Origin: Aureimonas sp. Leaf427
Lineage (GTDB): Bacteria; Pseudomonadota; Alphaproteobacteria; Rhizobiales; Rhizobiaceae
Reading direction: 5' to 3'
Length of the DNA stretch: 64,000 nucleotides
NCBI RefSeq assembly: GCF_001425485.1
Contig: NZ_LMQW01000051.1
Coordinates: forward strand, 124,001-188,000
The notes under the pieces: generated by a model
What the model saw: only the letters and a program-made list of their open reading frames with translations
Database searches by the model: none
Told to the model about the DNA's origin: nothing
Translations under genes and position numbers: made by a program
Shown here: piece by piece, positions 22,175-29,614 of the stretch
Layout: each line of letters opens with the position of its first letter
How positions within the stretch are numbered: position 1 is the stretch's first letter

Positions 22175-22609
22175 TCAGATCTTGATCTCGCCTTCGTGCT
22201 TCCCGTCCCAATAGTGTACGCGCGTCGCATGAACCTTGATCAGCACGATGCCGGGCGTATCGATCCCGTCCTTGAACCAATAGTCGAGATCGGAGGTCCA
22301 ATGGGCCTCGAAGGCGGCCTTGTCCCGGATCAGTTCGGCTTCGCCCTCGACCGAGATGAAGAGCGGGGGCTTGCCGAGCAGACCCTTCGAGCCCTGGAAG
22401 CCGAGGCCGACCTTCCGGTCGCGCTCGATGTCGGCGACGGTGTGAGCCTCCTCGTAGGTGAAGAAATAGCTGTCGCCGTCATACTCGACATCGCCATTGT
22501 TGCTCATCGGCCGGGCCGCGATGTCGCCGCTGGCGGCTCTCGTCGAGAGCATGCAGAAATCGATGTCCTTCATGGCCTTGGCCAAGGCGTGCAGCGTCAT
22601 GTCGCTCAT
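22175..22609 (-). CDS. Pyridoxamine 5'-phosphate oxidase family protein (general stress protein 26-like)
   Basis: A 144-residue split-barrel flavin-binding protein. Typical segments are MLSTRAASGDIAARPMSNNG near the N-terminus, YFFTYEEAHTVADIERDRKV in the middle, and DLDYWFKDGIDTPG towards the end. Relatives such as B. subtilis YdaG/GS26 and the Xanthomonas FMN-binding protein bind FMN/FAD and are stress induced; true pyridoxine oxidation is not expected. ATG 22609 has GGAGAG in front. A 30-base fragment resembling this gene recurs at 23574. Confidence 0.88.
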   Translation of the reverse strand: MSDMTLHALAKAMKDIDFCMLSTRAASGDIAARPMSNNGDVEYDGDSYFFTYEEAHTVADIERDRKVGLGFQGSKGLLGKPPLFISVEGEAELIRDKAAFEAHWTSDLDYWFKDGIDTPGIVLIKVHATRVHYWDGKHEGEIKI

Positions 22610-22751
22610 GGGGCTCTCCTTCGTATCCGCCCCGTCAACGCCGGTAAGAGCCATATGGCTCCCTGATCACAAAGCCTTCGAACCATTAGCGAAGGCTCGA
22701 GGTCGCCGTCGTTCTTTCCGTCCCGGTCGAGCAAGTGCTTTGCGCGGCCGA

Positions 22752-23055
22752 GATCGCTGGCTCCGGCCCGAACCGCGCCATTCTCCACTACCGCGTCAAT
22801 CGCGACACCGACCGCAAGCTCGGGCCGGGCGAGCTGTTCCTTGTCGATTCCGGCGCGTAATATCAGGACGGCACGACGGACATCATTCGACCGTGCGATC
22901 GGCACGAGGACGCAGGAGATGTGCCGCTCCTTCACATTGGTTCCGAATGTCATGATCGCCATCTCGACCGAGCGGTTTCCCAAGGGTGCGCGGGGGGCTG
23001 GATTTCGATCCGCTCGCGCTCGTCGTGCTTTGGAAGCCGGCCCTGCCTTCCGGTC
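22752..23055 (+). pseudogene. Decayed partial copy of pepP
   Basis: This stretch closely matches pepP from about 18091 and then 18288 to 18575. Shared runs include TCCACTACCGCGTCAATCGC, GACGGCACGACGGACATCA and ATGATCGCCATCTCGACCG. The copy is broken: the codon matching pepP CAA became TAA (22858-22860), there are small indels, and about 190 bases of the parent are missing near 22757. The joint lies where the parent has two similar GATCGCGGG sequences. It cannot encode the peptidase. It is a local duplication remnant. Confidence 0.85.
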
Positions 23056-23079
23056 CTACCAGAGCGGCGCATGAGCCTT

Positions 23080-23160
23080 TGCGGCAGGACTGAGGCGCGG
23101 TCCGCTTTAGAGCTGGAACGTGTTGCCACGGCCGTCGAGCGAGCGATAGCGGGCGAAGGT
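23080..23160 (-). pseudogene. Decayed fragment of the BA14K gene 3' end
   Basis: Matches 19062-19140, the 3' end of the BA14K gene, including GGCGCGGTCCG, GAGCTGGAACGTG and GCGAGCGATAGCGGGC, with several substitutions. It follows the pepP remnant in the same relative order and orientation as the parents. The 470 bases between them in the parent locus are missing, so both remnants come from one duplicated segment. Confidence 0.8.
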
Positions 23161-23173
23161 ATGGAGTTCTGAA

Positions 23174-23569
23174 ATGATAACGTCCACCGAACTCAAGACT
23201 GCCAGCCTCAATGTTCTGATATCCGAGTTCACCGAGTCTGCCGTTCGACAGGCGGAACTCCAAGATGATGCCGAATTCGAGAACGAGGACGATATCGAGG
23301 CTATCAGCCGGGAAATTTACTGGGGCTGGGAGATCCGCGACGAAATCCTGGCTCGTGGTGCTGATGGCACTGCAGCGTTGCTCGGTCTCTTCGCCTACCC
23401 GAGTATGCAGGTTAAGCTCAGTGCAGCGAAAGCCGTACTGCATGCGGAGCCTAACCGGGCTCGCGAGATGATCGAGGCAATAGCCTATGCGTCGCATCCA
23501 CCTCAGTCAGGCGACGCCGGAATGTGCCTGTCTTTTATCGACAAGCAATATCCTTGGCAGAAAGAATAG
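23174..23569 (+). CDS. DUF2019-like protein
   Basis: A 131-residue acidic, soluble protein. The second half (LLGLFAYPSMQVKLSAAKAV and EPNRAREMIEAIA) resembles the HEAT-like repeat of DUF2019 proteins, which are small proteins of unknown function. The gene starts with ATG directly after the decayed BA14K fragment, with GGAGTTCTGA upstream as a weak ribosome site. Its GC content is lower and its codon use less biased than its neighbours, which fits acquisition from elsewhere. Confidence 0.6.
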   Translation: MITSTELKTASLNVLISEFTESAVRQAELQDDAEFENEDDIEAISREIYWGWEIRDEILARGADGTAALLGLFAYPSMQVKLSAAKAVLHAEPNRAREMIEAIAYASHPPQSGDAGMCLSFIDKQYPWQKE

Positions 23570-23573
23570 CTCG

Positions 23574-23603
23574 GCGTCTCGATCCGGTCCTTGAACCTAT
23601 CGA
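23574..23603 (-). repeat. Fragment resembling the flavin stress-protein gene
   Basis: The bases GGCGTCTCGATCCGGTCCTTGAACC match 22254-22278 inside the pyridoxamine-oxidase-like gene with two mismatches. In the minus frame they encode FKDRIETP against FKDGIDTP in the intact gene. Similarity fades further on. It is probably the end of another duplicated, degraded segment that flanks the DUF2019-like gene. Confidence 0.55.
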
Positions 23604-23662
23604 CGCGGCCCGGCGCCATGCGACTGACCGGCTCTCGTTCCGGGATGGTGGGACGAGGGAAC

Positions 23663-26404
23663 TCAAGCCGCCGGCTGCACGAACCCGTCGAGCACGCGCT
23701 TCTGCCCGGCCTTGTCGAAATCGACGGTGAGCTTGTTCCCCTCGATGACGGAGACCGAGCCGGGGCCGAACTTCTGGTGGAAGACGCGGTCGCCGATCGC
23801 AAAGCGGCTCTCCTCCGTCGCCACGGACTTGGCGACGAGCGTGCCCTCGATCTCGCGCGGACCGCCCGCCCGGGCCGAGGAGTAGAGCCCGGCGCCCTTG
23901 CGCGGCGGCTGGTTGTGGCCGCGCGTCGGGGCCGGCTGGGCGCCGCCCATGCGGCCCGCGAAGCCCGAACTCTTCGGCGCTCCCTCATCCATTCCGGCGC
24001 GGCGGGCGCTTTCCGCCGCGTAGCGGTCGGCCTTGGCGGAGAGATTGTCCTTGCCCGCGGAGGGCGAGCGCTCGCGAAGGTTCGGTCCGCTCGCGCCGTC
24101 CTCGCCATAGGTGATGGTGCGGTCCTTCGGGCCGGAGCGCGAGCCCCAGGCCGTGTCCGGCTGGCCCTGGCCCGCGCGGGCGGCCTGGGCCCGGCGCCAG
24201 CCCGGCGTCTGATAGGACGTGGTGGAAAAGGCGTCGGCGTCCCAGCGACTGGCGCCGTAGCCGCCCGTGCCGCCCCCGCCATATCCGCCATAGGAGGCGC
24301 TGGCCTCCATGACCTCGACATGGGCCTCCGGCAGTTCGTCGAGAAAGCGCGACGGAATGGTGGACTGCCAAAGCCCGTGAATCCGCCGGTTGGAGACGAA
24401 CCAGATCTTCACCCGCTTCTTGCCGCGCGTGATGCCGACATAGGCGAGGCGCCGCTCTTCCTCCAGCGCGGAGCGCCCGCCCTCGTCGAGCGCGCGTTGG
24501 TGGGGGAAAAGCCCTTCCTCCCAGCCGGGCAGGAAGACCGTCTCGAATTCGAGCCCCTTGGCGGAATGGAGCGTCATCAGCGAGATCGCGTCGGCGTCCG
24601 GGTTCTTGTCGACGTCCATGACGAGCGCGACATGCTCCAGAAAGCCTGGCAGGCTTTCGTAGAGATCCATCGAGCGGATCAGTTCCTTCAGATTGTCCAG
24701 CCGGCCGGGTGCGTCCGCCGAGCGGTCGTTCTGCCACATCTCGGTATAGCCGGATTCCTCCAGGATCATTTCGGCCAAGTCGGTGTGCTTGGTCGTCGGC
24801 AGGAGCTGCGACCAGCGCCGGAAATTGCCGACGACCTCGGTCAGCGACTTGCGGGGCTTGGCGGTCAGCTCCTGCGTCGCCACCATCTCCTCGACCGCCG
24901 CGATCAGCGGAATGCCCTTGGCGCGCGCATAGTCGCGGAGCTGGCGGATCGTCGCGTCGCCGATGCCGCGCTTGGGCGTGTTCAGGATGCGCTCGAAGGC
25001 GAGGTCGTCGGCCGGCTGCACGACGCCCCGGAAATAGGCGAGGGCGTCGCGGATCTCTTGGCGCTCGTAGAAGCGCGGGCCGCCGATGACGCGGTAGTTC
25101 AGGCCCATCGTGACGAAGCGGTCTTCGAACTCGCGCATCTGGAAGGAGGCGCGAACGAGGATCGCCATGTCGTTGAGCTTGTGGCCCTTGCGCTGAAGCT
25201 GCTCGATCTCCTCGCCGACGGCCCGCGCCTCCTCCTCCGAATCCCAGCCCGCATGGACCGCGACCTTCTCGTGCTCTGGATCGTCGAGATCGGTGAAGAG
25301 CGTCTTGCCGAGCCGGTCCTCGTTATGGGCGATGAGATGGGCGGCGGCGCCGAGAATATGCTCGGTGGAGCGATAGTTGCGCTCCAGCTTGATCACGGTC
25401 GCGCCGGGGAAATCGCGCTCGAAGCGCAGGATGTTGTCCACCTCCGCCCCGCGCCAGCCATAGATCGACTGATCGTCGTCGCCGACGCAGCAGATGTTGA
25501 CGGGCGGCGGAGACGAGCCGATCTCCCCCTCAAGGTGGGAGATCGGCTGTGCCTGAGATGGCTGTGCTTGAGGTGCCCGCGTCTTCGGCCGCTGCGCGAG
25601 CAGGCGCAGCCACAGATACTGCGCCGTGTTCGTGTCCTGATACTCGTCGACCAGGATGTAGCGGAAGCGGCGGTGGTAGTCGGCGAGAATGTCCGGGTGG
25701 GTGCGCAGGATCGCGATCGGGTGCATCAGGAGATCGCCGAAATCGGCGGCGTTCAGGGCCTTCAGCCGGTCCTGATAGGCTTGGTAGAGTTCGCGGCCGC
25801 GCCCGTTGGCGAAGGCGCGGGCGTCGCCTTCGGGAATGTCCTTCGGCGTCAGGCCCTTGTTCTTCCAGCCGTCGATGAGCTGGGCGAAGGTGCGGGCCGG
25901 CCAGCGCTTGTCGTCGAGATTCTCGGCCTGGATCAGCTGCTTGATCAGCCGGATCTGGTCGTCGGTGTCGAGGATGGTGAAGTTGGACTTCAGCCCCGCC
26001 AGTTCGGCATGCTTGCGCAGCATCTTCACGCCGATCGCGTGGAACGTGCCGAGCCAGGGCATGCCCTCGACCTGTCCGCCGACCAGAAGTCCGATGCGCG
26101 TCTTCATCTCGCGCGCGGCCTTGTTGGTGAAGGTCACGGCGAGGATCTGCCCTGGATAGGCGCGGTTCGTCTGGAGGATATGCGCGATGCGCGTCGTCAG
26201 GACGCGCGTCTTGCCGGTGCCCGCGCCCGCCAGAACGAGCACGGGCCCTTCCGTGGTCTCCACCGCGAGGCGCTGCTCGTCGTTGAGGCCGGTCAGATAA
26301 TCCGGTGCGCTGCGGCCGCGCGCGGCCAATGCCCGCGCGGCGATGCCGCCGGACGGCGCGGCCGGGAACGGTGCGGATGGGAGCCTGTCGTCTGAATCGC
26401 TCAT
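23663..26404 (-). CDS. UvrD/PcrA-type ATP-dependent DNA helicase
   Basis: A 913-residue superfamily 1A helicase for nucleotide excision and mismatch repair and for removing RecA. Motifs in order: Walker A AGAGTGKT, TFTNKAAREMK (Ia), VDEYQDTN (II), GDDDQSIYGWRGA (III), NYRST (IV), LMTLHSAKGLEF (V), EEERRLAYVGITR (VI). A long Gly/Ala/Ser-rich linker follows and then the Tudor-like C-terminal domain of PcrA (IGDRVFHQKFGPGSVSVIEG). Between motifs II and III it has an insert of about 30 residues (about 272-303) partly encoded by a palindromic repeat. It starts 173 bases from the divergent hydrolase gene. Confidence 0.95.
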   Translation of the reverse strand: MSDSDDRLPSAPFPAAPSGGIAARALAARGRSAPDYLTGLNDEQRLAVETTEGPVLVLAGAGTGKTRVLTTRIAHILQTNRAYPGQILAVTFTNKAAREMKTRIGLLVGGQVEGMPWLGTFHAIGVKMLRKHAELAGLKSNFTILDTDDQIRLIKQLIQAENLDDKRWPARTFAQLIDGWKNKGLTPKDIPEGDARAFANGRGRELYQAYQDRLKALNAADFGDLLMHPIAILRTHPDILADYHRRFRYILVDEYQDTNTAQYLWLRLLAQRPKTRAPQAQPSQAQPISHLEGEIGSSPPPVNICCVGDDDQSIYGWRGAEVDNILRFERDFPGATVIKLERNYRSTEHILGAAAHLIAHNEDRLGKTLFTDLDDPEHEKVAVHAGWDSEEEARAVGEEIEQLQRKGHKLNDMAILVRASFQMREFEDRFVTMGLNYRVIGGPRFYERQEIRDALAYFRGVVQPADDLAFERILNTPKRGIGDATIRQLRDYARAKGIPLIAAVEEMVATQELTAKPRKSLTEVVGNFRRWSQLLPTTKHTDLAEMILEESGYTEMWQNDRSADAPGRLDNLKELIRSMDLYESLPGFLEHVALVMDVDKNPDADAISLMTLHSAKGLEFETVFLPGWEEGLFPHQRALDEGGRSALEEERRLAYVGITRGKKRVKIWFVSNRRIHGLWQSTIPSRFLDELPEAHVEVMEASASYGGYGGGGTGGYGASRWDADAFSTTSYQTPGWRRAQAARAGQGQPDTAWGSRSGPKDRTITYGEDGASGPNLRERSPSAGKDNLSAKADRYAAESARRAGMDEGAPKSSGFAGRMGGAQPAPTRGHNQPPRKGAGLYSSARAGGPREIEGTLVAKSVATEESRFAIGDRVFHQKFGPGSVSVIEGNKLTVDFDKAGQKRVLDGFVQPAA
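25518..25546. repeat. Palindromic repeat inside the uvrD-type coding sequence
   Basis: A perfect 10-bp inverted repeat, CCGATCTCCC (25518-25527) with GGGAGATCGG (25537-25546), and a 9-base centre. On the coding strand it reads as HLEGEIGSS. Next to it a 15-base sequence (GGCTGTGCYTGAGRT, 25545-25574) is duplicated in tandem. Both together make up the in-frame insert of the helicase. The palindrome resembles the short intergenic palindromes common in Rhizobiales, but membership in a known family is inferred. Confidence 0.7.
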
Positions 26405-26577
26405 GCCGCTCTATCTCACGGAAAGATCGGGGAACACTAGGGGAACGTTCGCGCGAGGGGCCGAAGGCCGTCGCGTCGTTTCGCCCCGCCGCGCCCGTCC
26501 CTTGGCCGGTCTGCGCATTGCCGCAGGACTCTGGCGCCCTTATTATCCGAGGAGAGAAGAATTGGCGAGGATCGACG

Positions 26578-27477
26578 ATGGCGGGCAGGAACGACGAACC
26601 GACACAAGCGGTCACGCAGGCGATGATCGACGCTTACGACGAATACACCCATCTGACGCTCGACCGGCGCGGATTCATGTCGAAGCTGACCGCGCTCGCG
26701 GGCTCCGCGACGGCGGCCGCCGCCATCGCGCCGCTCTTAGGCGCCTCCAAGGCCAAGGCCGCGATGATCGCCGAAACAGATCCCGCCATCGACGCGGTCT
26801 GGGCCACCTACGATGCCGCCGGCACGGAGATGAAGGCCTATCTCGCCAAGCCCTCCAAGGGGGAGGGGCCCTTTCCGGCCGTCATCGTGATCCACGAGAA
26901 CCGCGGCCTCAACGCGCATATCCAGGATGTCGCGCGCCATTTCGCGACCGAGGGCTTCCTGGCTCTCGCGCCGGACTTCCTGTCCTCCGCGGGCGGCACG
27001 CCGCCGGACGAGGACAAGGCGCGCGAGATGATCGGCGCCCTTGATGCGGCGAAGACCGCCAGGGAGGCGGCGGCCACGGTCGAGTGGCTGAAGACGGCGG
27101 AGGGCTCGAACGGGCGCGTCGGCGCTGTCGGCTTCTGCTGGGGCGGCGGGCTCGTCAACACGCTCGCCACCGTCCAGCCGGATCTCGCGGCCGGTGTCGC
27201 CTATTACGGGCGGCAGGCCCCGGCCGAGGACGTGCCGAAGATCAAGGCGGCCCTGATGCTGCACTATGCCGGGCTCGACGAGCGCATCAATGCGGGCATT
27301 CCGGCCTTCGAGGCGGCCCTGAAGGCGGCGGGCACAGACTACGAGGTCTTCGTCTACGACGGCGTGAACCATGCCTTCAACAACGACACCTCCGCCGCCC
27401 GCTATGACAAGGCGGCCGCCGATCTCGCCTGGGGCCGCACGACGGCGTTCCTGAAGGACAAGCTCGGCGGCGAGTGA
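26578..27477 (+). CDS. Dienelactone hydrolase family protein, possible Tat substrate
   Basis: A 299-residue alpha/beta hydrolase. The N-terminus has DRRGFMSKLTALAGSATAAAAIAPLLG, which looks like a twin-arginine-type or lipid-anchoring signal preceded by about 30 residues. The catalytic domain shows VIVIHENRGL, the nucleophile GFCWGGG (Cys, as in dienelactone hydrolase) and a C-terminal GVNHAFNND with the catalytic His. The real substrate is unknown; the classical reaction opens dienelactone to maleylacetate. It is convergent with the thioesterase gene, four bases apart. Confidence 0.88.
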   Translation: MAGRNDEPTQAVTQAMIDAYDEYTHLTLDRRGFMSKLTALAGSATAAAAIAPLLGASKAKAAMIAETDPAIDAVWATYDAAGTEMKAYLAKPSKGEGPFPAVIVIHENRGLNAHIQDVARHFATEGFLALAPDFLSSAGGTPPDEDKAREMIGALDAAKTAREAAATVEWLKTAEGSNGRVGAVGFCWGGGLVNTLATVQPDLAAGVAYYGRQAPAEDVPKIKAALMLHYAGLDERINAGIPAFEAALKAAGTDYEVFVYDGVNHAFNNDTSAARYDKAAADLAWGRTTAFLKDKLGGE

Positions 27478-27480
27478 GGC

Positions 27481-27990
27481 TCAGGCGACGGGGGGCGCCT
27501 TGCGCACGATGCCGACGCGCCGCCCGACGCCGGGCGGGCGGGGCAGGGCGGCGGTCGACGCGGCCCCGGCTCTGATGTTCTCGAAGACGACGGGCGGCCA
27601 GGGCGCGACGTTCGGACCGTTGAGATCGATGGAGAGAACCATGGCCTCGACGGTCGCGGCCAACCAGCCGTCCTCGTGATGGAGTTCTTGGAAGATGTGC
27701 ATGCGCTTCTCGTCGAAATCGATGATCCGCGTGGTGACGAAGACGCGCGCGCCCTCGTGCAGCTCGCGGATGTAGACGACATGGCTTTCCGCCACGAAGG
27801 TCGAGCGCTTGGTCGTCGCCACCTCCTCGCGCAGGAGGCCGAGCGCATCGAGCTCGTCGGCGGCCGCCTCGTCGAAGAGAACGTGATAGTAGGCAAGGTT
27901 CAGATGACCGTTGAGATCGATCCACTCCGGCCGGACCGTCAAGGGGCGGGAGCGGGAACCGGCGGCGGCCTCCGTCGGGGTTGGGCTCAT
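27481..27990 (-). CDS. Thioesterase, 4HBT hotdog-fold
   Basis: A 169-residue hotdog-fold protein with the family signature WIDLNGHLNLAYYHVLFDEA near the N-terminus, and FVAESHVVYIRELHEGARV in the central strand region. It resembles acyl-CoA thioesterases of the type found with carnitine/choline metabolism genes in proteobacteria. No such genes flank it, so the acyl-CoA substrate is open. It is divergent from the FAD-linked dehydrogenase gene, with 89 bases between. Confidence 0.85.
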   Translation of the reverse strand: MSPTPTEAAAGSRSRPLTVRPEWIDLNGHLNLAYYHVLFDEAAADELDALGLLREEVATTKRSTFVAESHVVYIRELHEGARVFVTTRIIDFDEKRMHIFQELHHEDGWLAATVEAMVLSIDLNGPNVAPWPPVVFENIRAGAASTAALPRPPGVGRRVGIVRKAPPVA

Positions 27991-28032
27991 GGCTCTCGGT
28001 CCTCTCGTTCCAGGTTTGCGGCTCCTGTTGCC

Positions 28033-28066
28033 TATGCCATGACCATTGCGGCTGATGCCATGACCA
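28033..28066. repeat. 20-base-period direct repeat before the dehydrogenase gene
   Basis: ATGCCATGACCAT occurs twice, at 28034-28046 and 28054-28066, about two helical turns apart. It lies in the short divergent region between the thioesterase and dehydrogenase starts. It could be a regulator-binding pair or a small tandem duplication. Confidence 0.45.
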
Positions 28067-28079
28067 TCGAGCGGATACG

Positions 28080-29495
28080 ATGACCCTTGCAGATCTGAGA
28101 CGCGACGATCCCCGGCCCCGCGCCGGCACCCCGGCCGCCATCGAGGCGCTGCGCGCCCGGTTCGGCGCGAGGCTTCTGACCGGCGAGGACGTGCGCCGCG
28201 CCCATGGTCACACCACGACCTACATCTCGAACCAGATGCCGGACGCCGTGATCCATGCGACGAGCGAGGAGGAGGTGCAGGCGGTCGTGCTCGCCTGTGC
28301 CGCGCATGGCGCTCCGCTCGTCGCCTTCGGCGTCGGCTCCTCGCTGGAGGGTCATGTCAACGCGCCGGAGGGCGGCATCTCGCTCGATCTGTCGCGCATG
28401 GACAGGCTGTTGAAGGTCGATGCCGAGGATTTCGACTGCACCGTGGAGCCGGGCATCACGCGCGAGGCGCTGAACGCGCAGCTGCGCGACACCGGCCTCT
28501 TCTTCCCGATCGATCCCGGCGCCAATGCGAGCCTTGGCGGCATGGCGGCGACGCGCGCTTCCGGCACCAACGCCGTCCGCTACGGCACGATGCGCGAGAA
28601 CGTCATCGGCCTCACCGCCGTGCTGGCGGACGGGCGCATCGTGCGCACCGCGCGGCGGGCGAAGAAGACGGCGGCAGGCTACGACCTGACGCGGCTTCTC
28701 GTCGGCTCGGAGGGCACGCTCGGCATCATCACCAAGCTGAACCTGCGGCTCTACGGCATTCCCGAGGCGATTCTGTCGGGCGTCTGCCCCTTTCCCGACG
28801 TCGAGAGCGCCTGCCGCACGGTGATCCAGACCATCCAGGCGGGCATTCCCGTTGCGCGGATCGAGCTTCTCGATGCGCTCGCCATCTCCGCGGCCATCTC
28901 CTATTCCAAGATCGACCTGCCGCACTCGCCCTGCCTCTTCGTCGAGTTGCACGGGTCGCAGGCGGGCGTCGCCGAACAGGCGGAGTTCTTCGGCCTCATC
29001 GCGGCCGAGAACGGCGGCGGACCGCTGGCCGTCGCGACGAAGGCGGAGGAGCGGGCGAAGCTCTGGAAGGCGCGGCACGATTTCTACTGGGCGAGCCTCA
29101 CCCTTCGCCCCGGCGCCAAAGCCATCGCGACCGATGTCTGCGTGCCCATTTCCAAGCTGGCGGTCTGCATCGCCGACACGCAGGCCGACGCCGACGAGGC
29201 CGGGCTGATCGCGCCGATCGTCGGCCATGTCGGCGACGGCAACTTCCACGTCACGCTGCTGATCGACACCGACGATCCCGCCGAGATCGACCGGGCGGAG
29301 GGCTTCATCGGGCGGCTGAGCCGACGCGCGCTCGATCTCGACGGCACCTGCACGGGCGAGCATGGCATCGGGCAGGGCAAGCGGGCCTATCTCGACGACG
29401 AACTCGGCGAGGCCGTGGACGTCATGCGGCAGATCAAGGCCGTGCTCGATCCCGGAAACATTCTGAACCCCGGCAAGATTTTCCCGAACCTGTAG
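28080..29495 (+). CDS. FAD-linked oxidase, D-lactate dehydrogenase (cytochrome) type
   Basis: A 471-residue flavoprotein of the FAD-binding type-4/vanillyl-alcohol-oxidase superfamily. The FAD domain has VAFGVGSSLEGHVNAP and DPGANASLGGMAATRASG. The C-terminal cap domain ends in VGHVGDGNFHVTLLID and CTGEHGIGQGKRAYL, which contain the conserved histidine and substrate-binding residues. It matches D-lactate or 2-hydroxyacid dehydrogenases feeding electrons to the respiratory chain. No [4Fe-4S] partner gene (glcF type) is adjacent. Confidence 0.9.
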   Translation: MTLADLRRDDPRPRAGTPAAIEALRARFGARLLTGEDVRRAHGHTTTYISNQMPDAVIHATSEEEVQAVVLACAAHGAPLVAFGVGSSLEGHVNAPEGGISLDLSRMDRLLKVDAEDFDCTVEPGITREALNAQLRDTGLFFPIDPGANASLGGMAATRASGTNAVRYGTMRENVIGLTAVLADGRIVRTARRAKKTAAGYDLTRLLVGSEGTLGIITKLNLRLYGIPEAILSGVCPFPDVESACRTVIQTIQAGIPVARIELLDALAISAAISYSKIDLPHSPCLFVELHGSQAGVAEQAEFFGLIAAENGGGPLAVATKAEERAKLWKARHDFYWASLTLRPGAKAIATDVCVPISKLAVCIADTQADADEAGLIAPIVGHVGDGNFHVTLLIDTDDPAEIDRAEGFIGRLSRRALDLDGTCTGEHGIGQGKRAYLDDELGEAVDVMRQIKAVLDPGNILNPGKIFPNL

Positions 29496-29614
29496 ACCGG
29501 GCCGCATCGACAAAAGCGCCGTGTTCTGGCGTAAGCTTAGCCCGTGCGGATCTGCGCATAGGTTGAAGGAACAGGGTTCTGGTCAAGGCTTTCGTCGCGA
29601 TCGGCGGGCTTCTC

